A DNA stretch of 64,000 bases, from positions 1 through 64,000 of the forward strand of contig DATGEL010000022.1 of the NCBI GenBank assembly GCA_035310145.1, in the 5' to 3' direction. A program made the position numbers and the translations under genes. Positions 47,807-56,020 of the stretch are shown here, in pieces; the stretch's first letter is position 1, and every line of letters begins with the position of its first letter. The stretch is from Dehalococcoidia bacterium (GTDB lineage Bacteria; Chloroflexota; Dehalococcoidia; CAUJGQ01). Below the pieces are notes generated by a model, which saw only the letters and a list, made by a program, of their open reading frames with translations, was not told the origin of the DNA and did no database searches.

Positions 47807-49096
47807 ATGTTCATTCCCTTCCAGTACAACGCCGGGCAGATCCTGGCCGTGCTGCCGCGGGGCGAGGTGCAGTTCCTGCGGGTCGAGGCGCGGCCGCTGA
47901 TTGACGCCGTCAACGCGGGCAACGTGCCGCCGCTGCAAGCGGACTTTTCGGCGTTCCTGGTGCGCGACCCGCTGGTGGAGATGAACGACTTCCACCTGAG
48001 CGCCCCGGCGAACGTCTTTCTGGAGATCACCAACCGCTGCAACCTGCGCTGCAAACACTGTTACGCCTGGTCCGGCGTGGCCCGCGCCAACGAGATGCCG
48101 ACGGAGCAGATCCTGCGCGTGCTCGACGACCTGGACGAAATGGGTACGCTCGGCATCTTCCTGACGGGCGGCGAGGTCTTCTCCCACCGGGACGCCGTGC
48201 AGATCATCCAGCACGCCAAGACGAAGGCGTTCGCGGTCGACATCTTCACCAATGGCCTGCTGATCACCGAGGAGAAGCTGGCGCAACTGCCGCGCGGCAC
48301 CTCGTTCGCGATCAGCTTTGACACCGCCGATCCCGAGCGCACCGTGCGCGGCGGCATGGACTTCCCGAAGCTGCGCCGCTGCTTCGAATGGATGGCGAAG
48401 TACGGGCACGTCGTACGCACCGCCATCTCCGTGCACCGCAACAACATCCACGACGCGCTCGACATCTACCGCTGGTGCCTGGAGAACGGCTACCCGCGGC
48501 CGCAGTGGCTGGAGACACACCCGCTCGGCCGGGCGTTGCTGCACCCCGATATTTTGCTGCAGCCCGAGCAGGTCGATGAAGTGTTCGCGGTCTACAAGCA
48601 GTGCATGGAGCTCTACGCCACGCCCGCCGACGCGCAGGCGGTGATCGGGCCGTCTGACCGCAAGGGCATGCTCAACGTCGATACGGTGCGCTTCACCGTG
48701 GAGCTGGAGCGCGCCACGGGACAGGAGAAGTGCGCCCGCTCCGTGGCCTATATCAACGCCGCGGGCGAGGTGTACCCCTGCACCAACTGCCAGAGCGCCG
48801 TCATGTACCGCGGCGGCAACCTGCGAGAGCGCTCCTTCAAGGAGATCTGGGACACGGGCTTCCGCGACTTCCGCACGATCCACTTCAGCGACTTCAAGGA
48901 CTGCAACACCTGCCCGGTCGCCGCGGCCGACGTCTGGTGCCAGTTCCGCTGCCCGCCGGTGGCGATGAACCTGACGCGCAACCCGCTGGGCTGCGGCGCG
49001 ACGGAGTACATGAAGCTGTTCATGCTCAAGGCGCACCGCTACTGGCAGGAGTTCCAGCGGTCGGGGAAGAAGCTCGCGCTGAACGCGCCCGCGTGA
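47807..49096 (+). CDS. Radical SAM/SPASM peptide maturase-like enzyme
   Basis: 429 residues. The SAM-cluster motif is Cys78-x3-Cys82-x2-Cys85 in EITNRCNLRCKHCYAW, with GGE (FLTGGEVF, about 118-125). The C-terminal SPASM region has Cys309, Cys325, Cys328, Cys366, Cys369, Cys378, Cys382 and Cys396, enough for two auxiliary iron-sulfur clusters. The first 65 residues before the barrel could be a leader-recognition (RRE/PqqD-like) element, which I cannot confirm. SPASM enzymes typically install thioether, C-C or C-O crosslinks in peptides. It starts four bases after the fusion gene and ends before a strong terminator. Confidence 0.9.
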   Translation: MFIPFQYNAGQILAVLPRGEVQFLRVEARPLIDAVNAGNVPPLQADFSAFLVRDPLVEMNDFHLSAPANVFLEITNRCNLRCKHCYAWSGVARANEMPTEQILRVLDDLDEMGTLGIFLTGGEVFSHRDAVQIIQHAKTKAFAVDIFTNGLLITEEKLAQLPRGTSFAISFDTADPERTVRGGMDFPKLRRCFEWMAKYGHVVRTAISVHRNNIHDALDIYRWCLENGYPRPQWLETHPLGRALLHPDILLQPEQVDEVFAVYKQCMELYATPADAQAVIGPSDRKGMLNVDTVRFTVELERATGQEKCARSVAYINAAGEVYPCTNCQSAVMYRGGNLRERSFKEIWDTGFRDFRTIHFSDFKDCNTCPVAAADVWCQFRCPPVAMNLTRNPLGCGATEYMKLFMLKAHRYWQEFQRSGKKLALNAPA

Positions 49097-49111
49097 CCGG
49101 CTGGACAGACC

Positions 49112-49153
49112 AAAGCCGCCCCTTGCGCGAGGGCTCGCGCAAGGGGCGGCTTT
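49112..49153 (+). terminator. Terminator of the radical SAM operon
   Basis: AAAGCCGCCCCTTGCGCGAG (49112-49131) and its exact reverse complement (49134-49153) form a 20-bp perfect stem with a minimal loop. It lies 16 bp after the SPASM gene stop and ends in CTTTCC. Because A-run and T-run flank the stem, it may also stop the opposite-strand unit. Confidence 0.85.
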
Positions 49154-49215
49154 CCTCGTACCGCGTTGTCTGGTACCCGCTTGGGCGTGTGCCGCGGTGG
49201 GCGACGGCCGGAACC

Positions 49216-49515
49216 TCAGCGAATTTCGAACGAGCGGGCGCCGGCCTCCAGCGCGCTGCCGCCGCGCAATTCTATGGCGAAGCCACCGAGCGAACCCGGC
49301 GTCAGAAAATTCGTGCGGATTGCCGAAGCCACGACCGCTTCGGCGAAGACCCCGCCGGCGTAGCCCTGCGTCTCCCCCTGTTCGAAGCTGCGCTCCAGCA
49401 GCATGCCGAGCACCACCTGCTCGCCCGGTGTCAGGGCCTGGCAGAAGCCGCGCAGCTTCTCCTTCAGTGTGACGACATCTTCCGCCGTTGCCGGGGACGC
49501 CTGCTCGTTGCTCAC
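49216..49515 (-). CDS. Putative RiPP precursor peptide P2 (P1 paralogue)
   Basis: 99 residues from a GTG at 49515 with GGGAG seven bases upstream. The segment EKLRGFCQALTPGEQVVLG (about 19-37) aligns with P1 (11 of 24 identical over K20-S43). The C-terminus differs: FAEAVVASAIRTNFLTPGSLGG and a Gly/Ala-rich end. One Cys (C25), in the leader-like part. The start overlaps the DUF6065-like stop in GTGA, so both are translated together. It faces the SPASM gene across the terminator. Precursor status is inferred from similarity to P1 and location. Confidence 0.62.
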   Translation of the reverse strand: MSNEQASPATAEDVVTLKEKLRGFCQALTPGEQVVLGMLLERSFEQGETQGYAGGVFAEAVVASAIRTNFLTPGSLGGFAIELRGGSALEAGARSFEIR

Positions 49516-50372
49516 CCTGCTTCTCCCTTGTTGATCGGTTCGCCCGGACAAGTGTCTTGCCGCGGGCCGTCGCTCTGCGGCGGAACCGGCTCCGCCGAGA
49601 TCGCCTGCAATGAATGCGCCGGGCAGCCGGCGCGTTGCCGGCGGTGCACCTCGCTGCGATACCAGCCCGGCCGGGCGCCGGGCGTGTTGCGCGGCAGAAT
49701 CGATCGCGTATATGCCGACCAGTCCGCCTCGCTCAACGCCGCAAACCCTTCGCACACAGACCCGCTGCCGAGGTTCTCTTCCGCGTACGCCGCCTTCGGC
49801 AGCGGCTGCAGTTGATACAGGGGTTGTGCCCGGCGAAAGCAGATCGGGGTGTCGGTTTTGCGCAGGCGGAGGTTCGAGGCGACCGGCCCAAACCACCAGT
49901 CTGTCTCGATAATCCCCTCAAGGACTTCGAAGCCCGGATCCTGCGGCAGGTTCGCCGGCCGGCGAACGAGCAGCGACCAGCCCGGCCGCGTCTTCGCCAG
50001 CACGCCGGTGGAAACCATGACGATGCCCGGTTCGCCGCGGGGCGCGTGCATGAAGTAGACCGGGCGTGGCAGCACATCGGCCACCGGCGCGTTCAAGTTC
50101 CACAGCCCGGTGAATCCCGGCAGATCGGCCGCCTCCAGCAGTTGCCAGTCGCGGGCGCCCGCGCCGCGCCAGCGGACAGTCGTGCCGTCCCACAGCAGAT
50201 CGAAATCGATCGGCGGAAAGACGTGCCAGCCGAACGAGGAGGCGGCGCGAAACGGCTCGCAGTAGTGATAGGCGCGGGCGGGCATCGAGCCGCCGAGTCC
50301 CGCGTCGGCGCGCACCGGCTTCGGCGCCGCGGGAAATAGCTTGTACAGCGTAACCAGCGGCTCAACGGCCAT
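49512..50372 (-). CDS. DUF6065-like protein coupled to P2
   Basis: 286 residues from the ATG at 50372. The pattern FPAAPKPVRADA, ARAYHYCEPFRAASSFGWHVFPPIDFDLLWDG, PGFTGLWNLNAP, TRPGWSLLVRRPANLPQDPGFEVLEGIIETDWWFGPV and NLRLRKTDTPICF matches the family I know as DUF6065, of unknown function. No catalytic motif is recognisable. The C-terminal 70 residues are Arg/Pro-rich. It overlaps P2 (GTGA), suggesting a dedicated partner. A TTG further upstream (50429) is an alternative start. Confidence 0.78.
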   Translation of the reverse strand: MAVEPLVTLYKLFPAAPKPVRADAGLGGSMPARAYHYCEPFRAASSFGWHVFPPIDFDLLWDGTTVRWRGAGARDWQLLEAADLPGFTGLWNLNAPVADVLPRPVYFMHAPRGEPGIVMVSTGVLAKTRPGWSLLVRRPANLPQDPGFEVLEGIIETDWWFGPVASNLRLRKTDTPICFRRAQPLYQLQPLPKAAYAEENLGSGSVCEGFAALSEADWSAYTRSILPRNTPGARPGWYRSEVHRRQRAGCPAHSLQAISAEPVPPQSDGPRQDTCPGEPINKGEAG

Positions 50373-50615
50373 CGGCAGCCATCCGCTTGCAGGATTGCGC
50401 GATCGACCTGTTTCCGTCACGAAAGGCAACGGATGTCGCGAGGATCATCACCTGAAGCAGATCGCTTCACAAGCGCTTTTGTGGCGCATGCAACCGATTG
50501 TGACCGAGTTGTCCCCGCTGCGGCGCCGAGCCCGATGCGCTATGATCGCCCGCGGTCATGGATCTCGGGCCTTCGCCATGGTCCGGCGACGACCCGCGCG
50601 ATTGGAGTGCAGACA

Positions 50616-51413
50616 ATGCCTGCTTTGAGCACGAATGGCGCCGATCTCTACTACGAGACACACGGCAGCGGGCCGGCGATCGTCTTTGCCCACGGCGCCG
50701 GCGGCAACCATCTTTCCTGGTTCCAGCAGGTGCCGTATTTCCGCGAGCGCTACACTTGCGTAACGTTCGACCACCGAGGCTTCGGCCGCTCGGCCGATCC
50801 GCGTCCGCCGGAGGAGCGGCCCCGCTTCGATGAAGATCTGGCGGCGCTGATCGACCACCTGCGGCTGCCGGAGGTCCGCCTCGTGGCGCAGTCGATGGGC
50901 GGCTGGACCTGCCTCGGCTACGCGGCGACACACCCCGAGCGCGTGCGGGCGCTGGTGATGGCCGACACCGCCGGCGGCCTGACCTCACCGGAGTTAGACG
51001 AGGCTCGGGCTGCTGCCCAGGCGAAGCGCGGCGATTTAGCCCTGCTGGGCGGGGCGCTCAGCCAGGGCTTCCGCCGCCGCGATCCCGCCGGCGCCTTCCT
51101 CTACGAGCAGATCTTCGCGCTCAACCCGCCGCGCGAGCAGACACTGGGGCGGGCCTCGCAGCTGAACCGGCTGCCGGTAACGGCGGAGCAGGCCGCCGCT
51201 ATGAGGCTGCCGGTGCTGTTCATCGAGGGCGCCGACGACGTGCTCATCCCGCCGGACGTGATCCGCGTGGCGCAGCAGATCGTTCCCGGCGCCCGGCTTG
51301 AGCTGGTGGCCGACGCCGGCCACTCGGTCTACTTCGAGCGGCCCGACCAGTTCAACCGCCTGCTCGAAGGCTTCCTGAGCGAGGTTGCCGCTCCGGCTGC
51401 GGCGCGCGCCTGA
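50616..51413 (+). CDS. Alpha/beta-fold hydrolase
   Basis: 265 residues. Classical AB-hydrolase landmarks: HGAGGNHLSW oxyanion loop (about 26-35), FDHRGFGRS, nucleophile Ser93 in AQSMGGW, acid in EGADDVLIPP, and His in DAGHSVYFERP near residue 239. A cap helix region lies between 130 and 190. The ATG has GGAG eight bases upstream. It begins divergently from the DUF6065-like gene but has a free-standing look. The substrate is unknown; esterase, lactonase and haloalkane-like activities are all possible. Confidence 0.88.
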   Translation: MPALSTNGADLYYETHGSGPAIVFAHGAGGNHLSWFQQVPYFRERYTCVTFDHRGFGRSADPRPPEERPRFDEDLAALIDHLRLPEVRLVAQSMGGWTCLGYAATHPERVRALVMADTAGGLTSPELDEARAAAQAKRGDLALLGGALSQGFRRRDPAGAFLYEQIFALNPPREQTLGRASQLNRLPVTAEQAAAMRLPVLFIEGADDVLIPPDVIRVAQQIVPGARLELVADAGHSVYFERPDQFNRLLEGFLSEVAAPAAARA

Positions 51414-51430
51414 CGCGCTGCCACCCAGCC

Positions 51431-51452
51431 CGTCTTCAATCGGCGGAAGACG
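51431..51452. terminator. Small hairpin between convergent genes
   Basis: CGTCTTC and GAAGACG pair perfectly (7 bp) around AATCGGCG. It lies 18 bp after the hydrolase stop and 46 bp from the convergent MBL gene end. No T-run. A weak bidirectional terminator at best. Confidence 0.35.
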
Positions 51453-51497
51453 CCGGTCGTCGGCGCTCGCCGCTCTGAATTGATGGGCACGGGCCGT

Positions 51498-52397
51498 TCA
51501 TGCCGTGGGAGAAGCGCCGATGCGCTGCAGGTCCTGTGCGACCGAGATCGGCCCGGGATAGATCTCGGCCATGCCGGCGGTGAATGCGGCCAGGAGGGGG
51601 CCGTCGTTCGGCACGGACGGAATCACGTGCGAGAGCACGAGCCGCTTCACGCCCGCATCGCGCGCCAGCGTCGCAACCGCCAGCGTCGGCGCGTGGTAGC
51701 TCGGCACGTCCTCCAGCAGCGCCGCCACACGCCCGTTGCCGGACGCCTTGAGCACGGCAATGTTCTGCTCCAGCATGCCGAGGTTCAGCGCCTCGCAGAC
51801 GAGCAGATCCACACCCTCGGCGGCATGGCGCAGCGTAGCGCAGGCCGTGGTATCGCCGGAGAAGACCACGCTCGCGCCGGCCGCGCGCACCCGGTAGCCA
51901 AGCGCCGGCACGACGGGGCGGTGGTCGACCTCGAAGCTCTCAAGCTGCAGGCCGGCGAGTGAGGCGACCAGCGCCGGATCCGCTGTGGCCGGCACCTCGT
52001 GTACCTCGCAGCGGATGCCGTCACGCGAGAGCTTCTCGCCATGGTGGGCGAAGCGGTAGCCGATGTCGCGGTCGAGCGCCGCAAGGAAGCCGTCGATCAT
52101 CGCCCGTGTGCCCTCCGGCCCGTAGACCGTGAGTGGCCGGGTGGCGCCTCCCGTCCAGCGCGTGATCAGGAAATCGGGCACGTCGGTGATGTGGTCGGAG
52201 TGCATGTGCGTGAAGCAGGCGGCGTCGATACTGGCCGGCGGCACGCGGGCCGCGAGCAACCGCCGCGCAACGCCCCAGCCGCAGTCGAGCAGCACCCGCG
52301 TCTCGTCGCAGAGCAGCACCTGGCCGGCGCCGCAGCGCACCCGGCTCGGCAAGGGGCTGCCTGTGCCGAGGAAGACGATCTCCAACGCCTCGGTCAT
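51498..52397 (-). CDS. MBL-fold metallo-hydrolase (RNase Z/AtsA-like)
   Basis: 299 residues. The zinc-binding HxHxDH is HMHSDH (H64-H69) after VFLGTGSPLPS. Later ligands are plausible in ATADPALV-SFEVDHRPVVP and FSGDTT (Asp), with the final His in VLSHVIPS. The architecture matches the RNase Z-like/arylsulfatase branch, which cleaves phosphodiesters or sulfate esters or acts on lactones. The exosite arm of true RNase Z is not obvious, so tRNA processing is uncertain. The ATG has GAGG nine bases upstream. Convergent with the alpha/beta-hydrolase. Confidence 0.87.
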   Translation of the reverse strand: MTEALEIVFLGTGSPLPSRVRCGAGQVLLCDETRVLLDCGWGVARRLLAARVPPASIDAACFTHMHSDHITDVPDFLITRWTGGATRPLTVYGPEGTRAMIDGFLAALDRDIGYRFAHHGEKLSRDGIRCEVHEVPATADPALVASLAGLQLESFEVDHRPVVPALGYRVRAAGASVVFSGDTTACATLRHAAEGVDLLVCEALNLGMLEQNIAVLKASGNGRVAALLEDVPSYHAPTLAVATLARDAGVKRLVLSHVIPSVPNDGPLLAAFTAGMAEIYPGPISVAQDLQRIGASPTA

Positions 52398-52474
52398 CGC
52401 GGAACACCTCGCGGCCGCCAGGCGGCGTGCAGCAGCGTACGCCGAGTGCGCCGATCGCGTCCAGCGAGCCGCGC

Positions 52475-52753
52475 TCAGCGATAGACGTCGTCGTGGCTGC
52501 CAATGTCGATCAGGGTGATCTGCTGTTCGTCCACCAGGAGGATCAGAACGATGCGGTATGCATAGGTGACTCGCACGGCGTGGTACTGGCTCAAGGATCC
52601 GCCGAGGGCGTGCAGTTGAAGCCGAGGCTGATGCGGATCGCTCTCGAGATCGCGCAAAACGCGGGCGACTCGATCTTGAAGCCCGGGATGACGACTCGTG
52701 AATCGGCGCAGGGATCGTCGAAAGCGGGGCGTAGGCACGAGCGTGTACGCCAC
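52475..52753 (-). CDS. RelE/ParE-superfamily toxin of a TA pair
   Basis: 92 residues from a GTG at 52753. The opening TPRFRRSLRRFTSRHP and the basic core VRVTYAYRIVLILLVDEQQITLIDIGSHDDVYR fit the RelE/ParE/YoeB toxin fold (basic RNase or gyrase-targeting). The closing IGSHDDVYR is a typical RelE/HigB-like tail. It begins three bases after the antitoxin stop, so it is the second gene of a TA operon. Which target it has cannot be decided here. Confidence 0.85.
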   Translation of the reverse strand: MAYTLVPTPRFRRSLRRFTSRHPGLQDRVARVLRDLESDPHQPRLQLHALGGSLSQYHAVRVTYAYRIVLILLVDEQQITLIDIGSHDDVYR

Positions 52754-52756
52754 TCG

Positions 52757-53020
52757 CTACTCATCAAGCCCGAACTCGGCGATGAGTTCTTCGGCCGTCA
52801 TCGGCCGCGCCAAGCCGGCCTTCACCTCGGCCATCGACTCCTTGATCCGCGCGAAACCGGCTTCCTCCTCTGCATCGATCAGGTCGCGGTAGCGCACCTC
52901 GTCCATGATCACGTAGCTCGGGCTGTCGTTCTTGATCACGTGCACCGGGCCGCACTTCAGCAGTTCGTCCACCGCCGAGATGCCTCGCCGCTTGATCTCA
53001 CGCGCCGGAATAGTATTCAT
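52757..53020 (-). CDS. Phd/YefM-type antitoxin of the TA pair
   Basis: 87 residues from the ATG at 53020. Opening MNTIPAREIKRRGISAVDELL resembles Phd/YefM DNA-binding domains, followed by GPVHVIKNDSPSYVIMDEVRYRDLI and an acidic C-terminal helix (EEAGFARIKESMAEVKAGL) able to wrap a RelE toxin. It is upstream of and nearly contiguous with the toxin gene, the usual order. As in other systems it likely represses its own promoter. An earlier in-frame start (53077) exists but precedes no domain. Confidence 0.85.
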   Translation of the reverse strand: MNTIPAREIKRRGISAVDELLKCGPVHVIKNDSPSYVIMDEVRYRDLIDAEEEAGFARIKESMAEVKAGLARPMTAEELIAEFGLDE

Positions 53021-53155
53021 TTCGGTACTCCATTCAGTGCTGTACGGCCATTCTAGCAGCGAAACGCTCCGCGTCACAGCACCGCTGGATGCAGCGTGCT
53101 ACAGTCCGGGCATCTTCACGAGCGTCCCAGTTGTCAGCTTCGAGGGAGGCAACCG

Positions 53156-54229
53156 ATGACCAGCCAGAGCACCAGGCCCGTTCCATCCACGCTCGCCGCC
53201 GAGCGCCAGGCGTTCTACCAGGATCTCGAGTCGTTCAGCATGGGGCCGCTCTGGGCGGTGCTGGGCGAGGCGCTCACACCCGAGCCGCGTGTCAGGTCGG
53301 TCCCCTGTCTCTGGCGCTACGCCGACGTGCGCCCGCGTGTGCTGCGCGCCGGCGAGCTCGTTTCCGCCGCCGAGGCAGAGCGCCGCGTGCTGATGCTGCT
53401 CAACCCCGGCCTGGAAGGGAAACCCGCGGCCACCGCCACGCTTTACGCCGGCATTCAGCTGATCCTGCCCGGCGAGATCGCGCGCACCCATCACCACACG
53501 CCCGCCGCGATCCGCTTCATCATCGAGGGCGAGGGCGGTTACACGGCCGTCAGCGGCGAAAAAGGGCCGATGGCGAAGGGCGACTTCCTCACCACGCCCA
53601 ACTGGACCTGGCACGACCACGGCAACGAGGGCGGCGACCCCGTGATCTGGCTCGACGGCCTGGATATCCCGCTCGTCACGAACCTGGACGCGATCTTCTA
53701 TGAGGAGTTCGGCGAGGAGCGCCAGCCGATCACGAAGCCGCCCGACGACGCGCTGCATCGCTGGGGCGCCAACCTGCGGCCGACCTGGCAATCAGCGCCC
53801 GGCCCCTACTCACCCATCCTCAACTACACCTGGGCGGCCTCGCGCGCGGCCCTGCACACGTTGCGCGAGGCCGAGGCCAGTCCCTTCGACGGCGTAATCA
53901 TGGAGTATCAGAACCCGAACACGGGTGGGCCGGTGCTGCCGACGATGGCGGCCTACCTGCAACTGCTGCGTCGCGGCGAGCACACGCAGGCGCACCGCCA
54001 CGTGGCGAGCACCGTCTACCACGTCGCGGAGGGCGGCGGCTGGAGCGTGATTGCGGGCCGGTGCTTCGAGTGGAGCGAGGGCGACACCTTCGTGGTGCCC
54101 GCCTGGGCCTGGCACGAGCACGCCAGCGCCGGCGGCGAGGCGGTGCTCTTCTCCTTCAGCGACCGGCCGGTCTTGCAAGCCTTCGCGCTCGATCGCGAGG
54201 AGCGGCACACGCAGGGGCGCCAGAGTTAA
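53156..54229 (+). CDS. Bicupin gentisate 1,2-dioxygenase-like ring-cleavage enzyme
   Basis: 357 residues with two cupin barrels. The N-terminal one binds Fe(II) through RTHHHTPAAIRFIIEG (His112-114 region) and WHDHGN (H153, H155). The second has AHRHVASTVYHVAEG and WAWHEHAS. This matches gentisate dioxygenase and the related 1-hydroxy-2-naphthoate and salicylate dioxygenases, which cleave a ring between a carboxyl- and hydroxyl-bearing carbon. GGAGG lies seven bases before the ATG. Stop overlaps that of the convergent methyltransferase (TTAA). It is isolated from other aromatic genes, so the substrate is uncertain. Confidence 0.9.
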   Translation: MTSQSTRPVPSTLAAERQAFYQDLESFSMGPLWAVLGEALTPEPRVRSVPCLWRYADVRPRVLRAGELVSAAEAERRVLMLLNPGLEGKPAATATLYAGIQLILPGEIARTHHHTPAAIRFIIEGEGGYTAVSGEKGPMAKGDFLTTPNWTWHDHGNEGGDPVIWLDGLDIPLVTNLDAIFYEEFGEERQPITKPPDDALHRWGANLRPTWQSAPGPYSPILNYTWAASRAALHTLREAEASPFDGVIMEYQNPNTGGPVLPTMAAYLQLLRRGEHTQAHRHVASTVYHVAEGGGWSVIAGRCFEWSEGDTFVVPAWAWHEHASAGGEAVLFSFSDRPVLQAFALDREERHTQGRQS

Positions 54230-55035
54230 GCGACGGCCCGCTTCCGCGCGACAAAGGATGCGTAGCCGGTGCGACCTGCCCGCACCAGGGCTCGCCACAT
54301 ACTGAACGGCTCGCGCTGCCGCTCCAGTTCGGCCGCGCCGTAGGCCGCGGCGAAGGCGCCCTCCCAGGCTTGCTGGTCGGGCGGGTCTACCTGCGGGCGA
54401 GCGGAAAGGATCGTCGTGCGGTCTTCGGCGAGCAGCACGTCGAAGCCGCTCTCGTCAAGCAGCCGCACGTACTCGCTCAGGCGCAGGAGCGCGGGGAAGC
54501 TCCAGACCCGAGCGAGCTCGGCGCGCTCCTCCGGCGTGAGCTCGGCGCGCGCCACCCAGTCGCTGAAGGCGAAGAGGCCGAGCGGACGCAGCACGCGTGC
54601 CACCTCGCGCACGACGGCGGGCTTGTCCATGTGGCACATGGCGTCCTGGCTCCAGGCGACGTCGCAGCTCGCGGCGACGAGGGGCAGCGCCTCGGTGCGG
54701 GCAAGCAGCAGCGGTGTGCGGGCCGTCAGACCCTCGGCCGCGGCCGTCGCACGGGAGGCGGCGTGCATGCGCGGATTGGCGTCGATACACAGCACCATGG
54801 CGAGGAAACGCCGCGCAAGGTAGCGTGCCGGCCCGCCCAGCGCCGAGGCGATCTCCAGGATGCGGCCGCCGCCTGTGTAGCCGTACGCCTCCAGCCGCTG
54901 CGCCTGGGCCACGGTGGCATCCTCGCTGCCGGCGTGCAGGTGCAGCCCGGCGCCGCGCAACGACCAGGCGATACTCGGCGCGTCGTAGAAGTCGTTGACC
55001 GCGCGCAGCTCGGACGCCATTTCTTCCGAAGCCAT
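54226..55035 (-). CDS. SAM-dependent methyltransferase (sarcosine/dimethylglycine-type)
   Basis: 269 residues from the ATG at 55035 (GGAGG five bases upstream). Motif I is ILEIASALGGPARYLA (59-74), strand 2 ends VLCIDAN, motif II is CDVAWSQDAMCHM (124-136) and motif III VARVLRPLGLFAFSDW. DVAWSQDAMCHMDK plus the cap sequence resembles glycine/sarcosine and dimethylglycine methyltransferases; other small-molecule methyltransferases are possible. Its stop shares TTAA with the gentisate-type dioxygenase gene, a convergent overlap of four bases. Confidence 0.83.
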   Translation of the reverse strand: MASEEMASELRAVNDFYDAPSIAWSLRGAGLHLHAGSEDATVAQAQRLEAYGYTGGGRILEIASALGGPARYLARRFLAMVLCIDANPRMHAASRATAAAEGLTARTPLLLARTEALPLVAASCDVAWSQDAMCHMDKPAVVREVARVLRPLGLFAFSDWVARAELTPEERAELARVWSFPALLRLSEYVRLLDESGFDVLLAEDRTTILSARPQVDPPDQQAWEGAFAAAYGAAELERQREPFSMWRALVRAGRTGYASFVARKRAVA

Positions 55036-55126
55036 GCGCGCCTCCGCGGGAATCGCTTCGCCGGCCCGTCTGCCGATTGTACACGCGGTGTCGGCGCCGC
55101 GCGGCCCGGCGCACGGCAGAAGCGCG

Positions 55127-55882
55127 TCAGATCGAGAGCGACGGGCCAAGCTCGTGTAAACGCCGCCGCCGCAGCTTCCAATCCGGCAGCACACGCTCCA
55201 CTGCGGCCCAGAACGTCGGCGCATGGCTGCGCACATGCAGATGCGCCAGTTCGTGCACCACCACGTAGCCGATGAGTTCCGGCGGCGCCAGCGCCAGCCG
55301 CCAGTTGAAACGCAGCACGCCCGTGGCGCTGCAACTGCCCCAGCGCCGTCGCTGCGTCCGCACCAGCACGGCGGCCGGCGTCGCCCCAACAAGCGGCGCC
55401 CAACGTTCCACGGCGCGGCCGATCTCATCCGTAGCGCAATCCCGATACCAGCGCTCCAGGGCGCCGACAATCGCCGCCCGCCGCACCTCGCCGGCCAGCG
55501 CCGCAGGAACGCGCAGGAGAAACTGGCCACCTTCGACGGCGACCTGGACACGCCGCGCCGGAGCCGCTTCGACCAGCAACGACAGTCGGCGGCCGAGGTA
55601 GAGCAGCGTCTCACCGCTTTCGAAGCGGCGGGGCGGACTCGGCGGCACGCTGGCGGTGTCGAGCCGGCGCAGGATCCAGCCGGCGCGGCGCAAGACCAGA
55701 GCCTGAATTTCCGTCGCGGGAACACGCAGCGGCGCCGCCACGCGCACGCCGGAGTCTGGATCAAGTGTGATCGTCAGCGTACGCCGCCGCCGAGCACTGC
55801 GCGTGACGAGATAGCGGATCGTGCGATCATCGCGCCGTACTTCGCCGGCCTCAGGCTGCGCGGAGCGCTGGGAGCGCTTCAC
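55127..55882 (-). CDS. YgjP/SprT-like (DUF45) zinc metallopeptidase
   Basis: 251 residues. The DUF45 domain fills most of it: YLVTRSARRRRTLTITL near the start, RWGSCSATGVLRFNWRLALAPPELIGYVVVHELAHL, then HAPTFWAAVERVLPDWK. The zinc motif HELAH is at 210-214 with the third ligand His220. Members are predicted metallopeptidases, sometimes encoded with type I restriction systems or helicases; none is near here. Start is a GTG at 55882 with a weak ribosome binding site. Cytoplasmic. Confidence 0.88.
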   Translation of the reverse strand: MKRSQRSAQPEAGEVRRDDRTIRYLVTRSARRRRTLTITLDPDSGVRVAAPLRVPATEIQALVLRRAGWILRRLDTASVPPSPPRRFESGETLLYLGRRLSLLVEAAPARRVQVAVEGGQFLLRVPAALAGEVRRAAIVGALERWYRDCATDEIGRAVERWAPLVGATPAAVLVRTQRRRWGSCSATGVLRFNWRLALAPPELIGYVVVHELAHLHVRSHAPTFWAAVERVLPDWKLRRRRLHELGPSLSI

Positions 55883-56020
55883 CGTATTTCCACGCTCTCA
55901 CAACGTGATCGGCCGGCACGATGCGTTATGCTGACGCGCAGGGCCGGAGTCCAGTGTCGCGGGCGCCGGCCTTTGCGTTCCAGAGCGAGATTTCCATAAG
56001 CGCTTGAATGGAGCCCCGCC

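Noticed and set aside
52475-53020. Phage or integrative element around the TA pair
   Set aside because: No integrase, att-like repeats or phage structural genes are nearby.
55036-55764. N-terminal extension of the methyltransferase ORF up to 55764
   Set aside because: The upstream part is an out-of-frame shadow of the DUF45 gene; the methyltransferase fold begins at 55035 behind a GGAGG.
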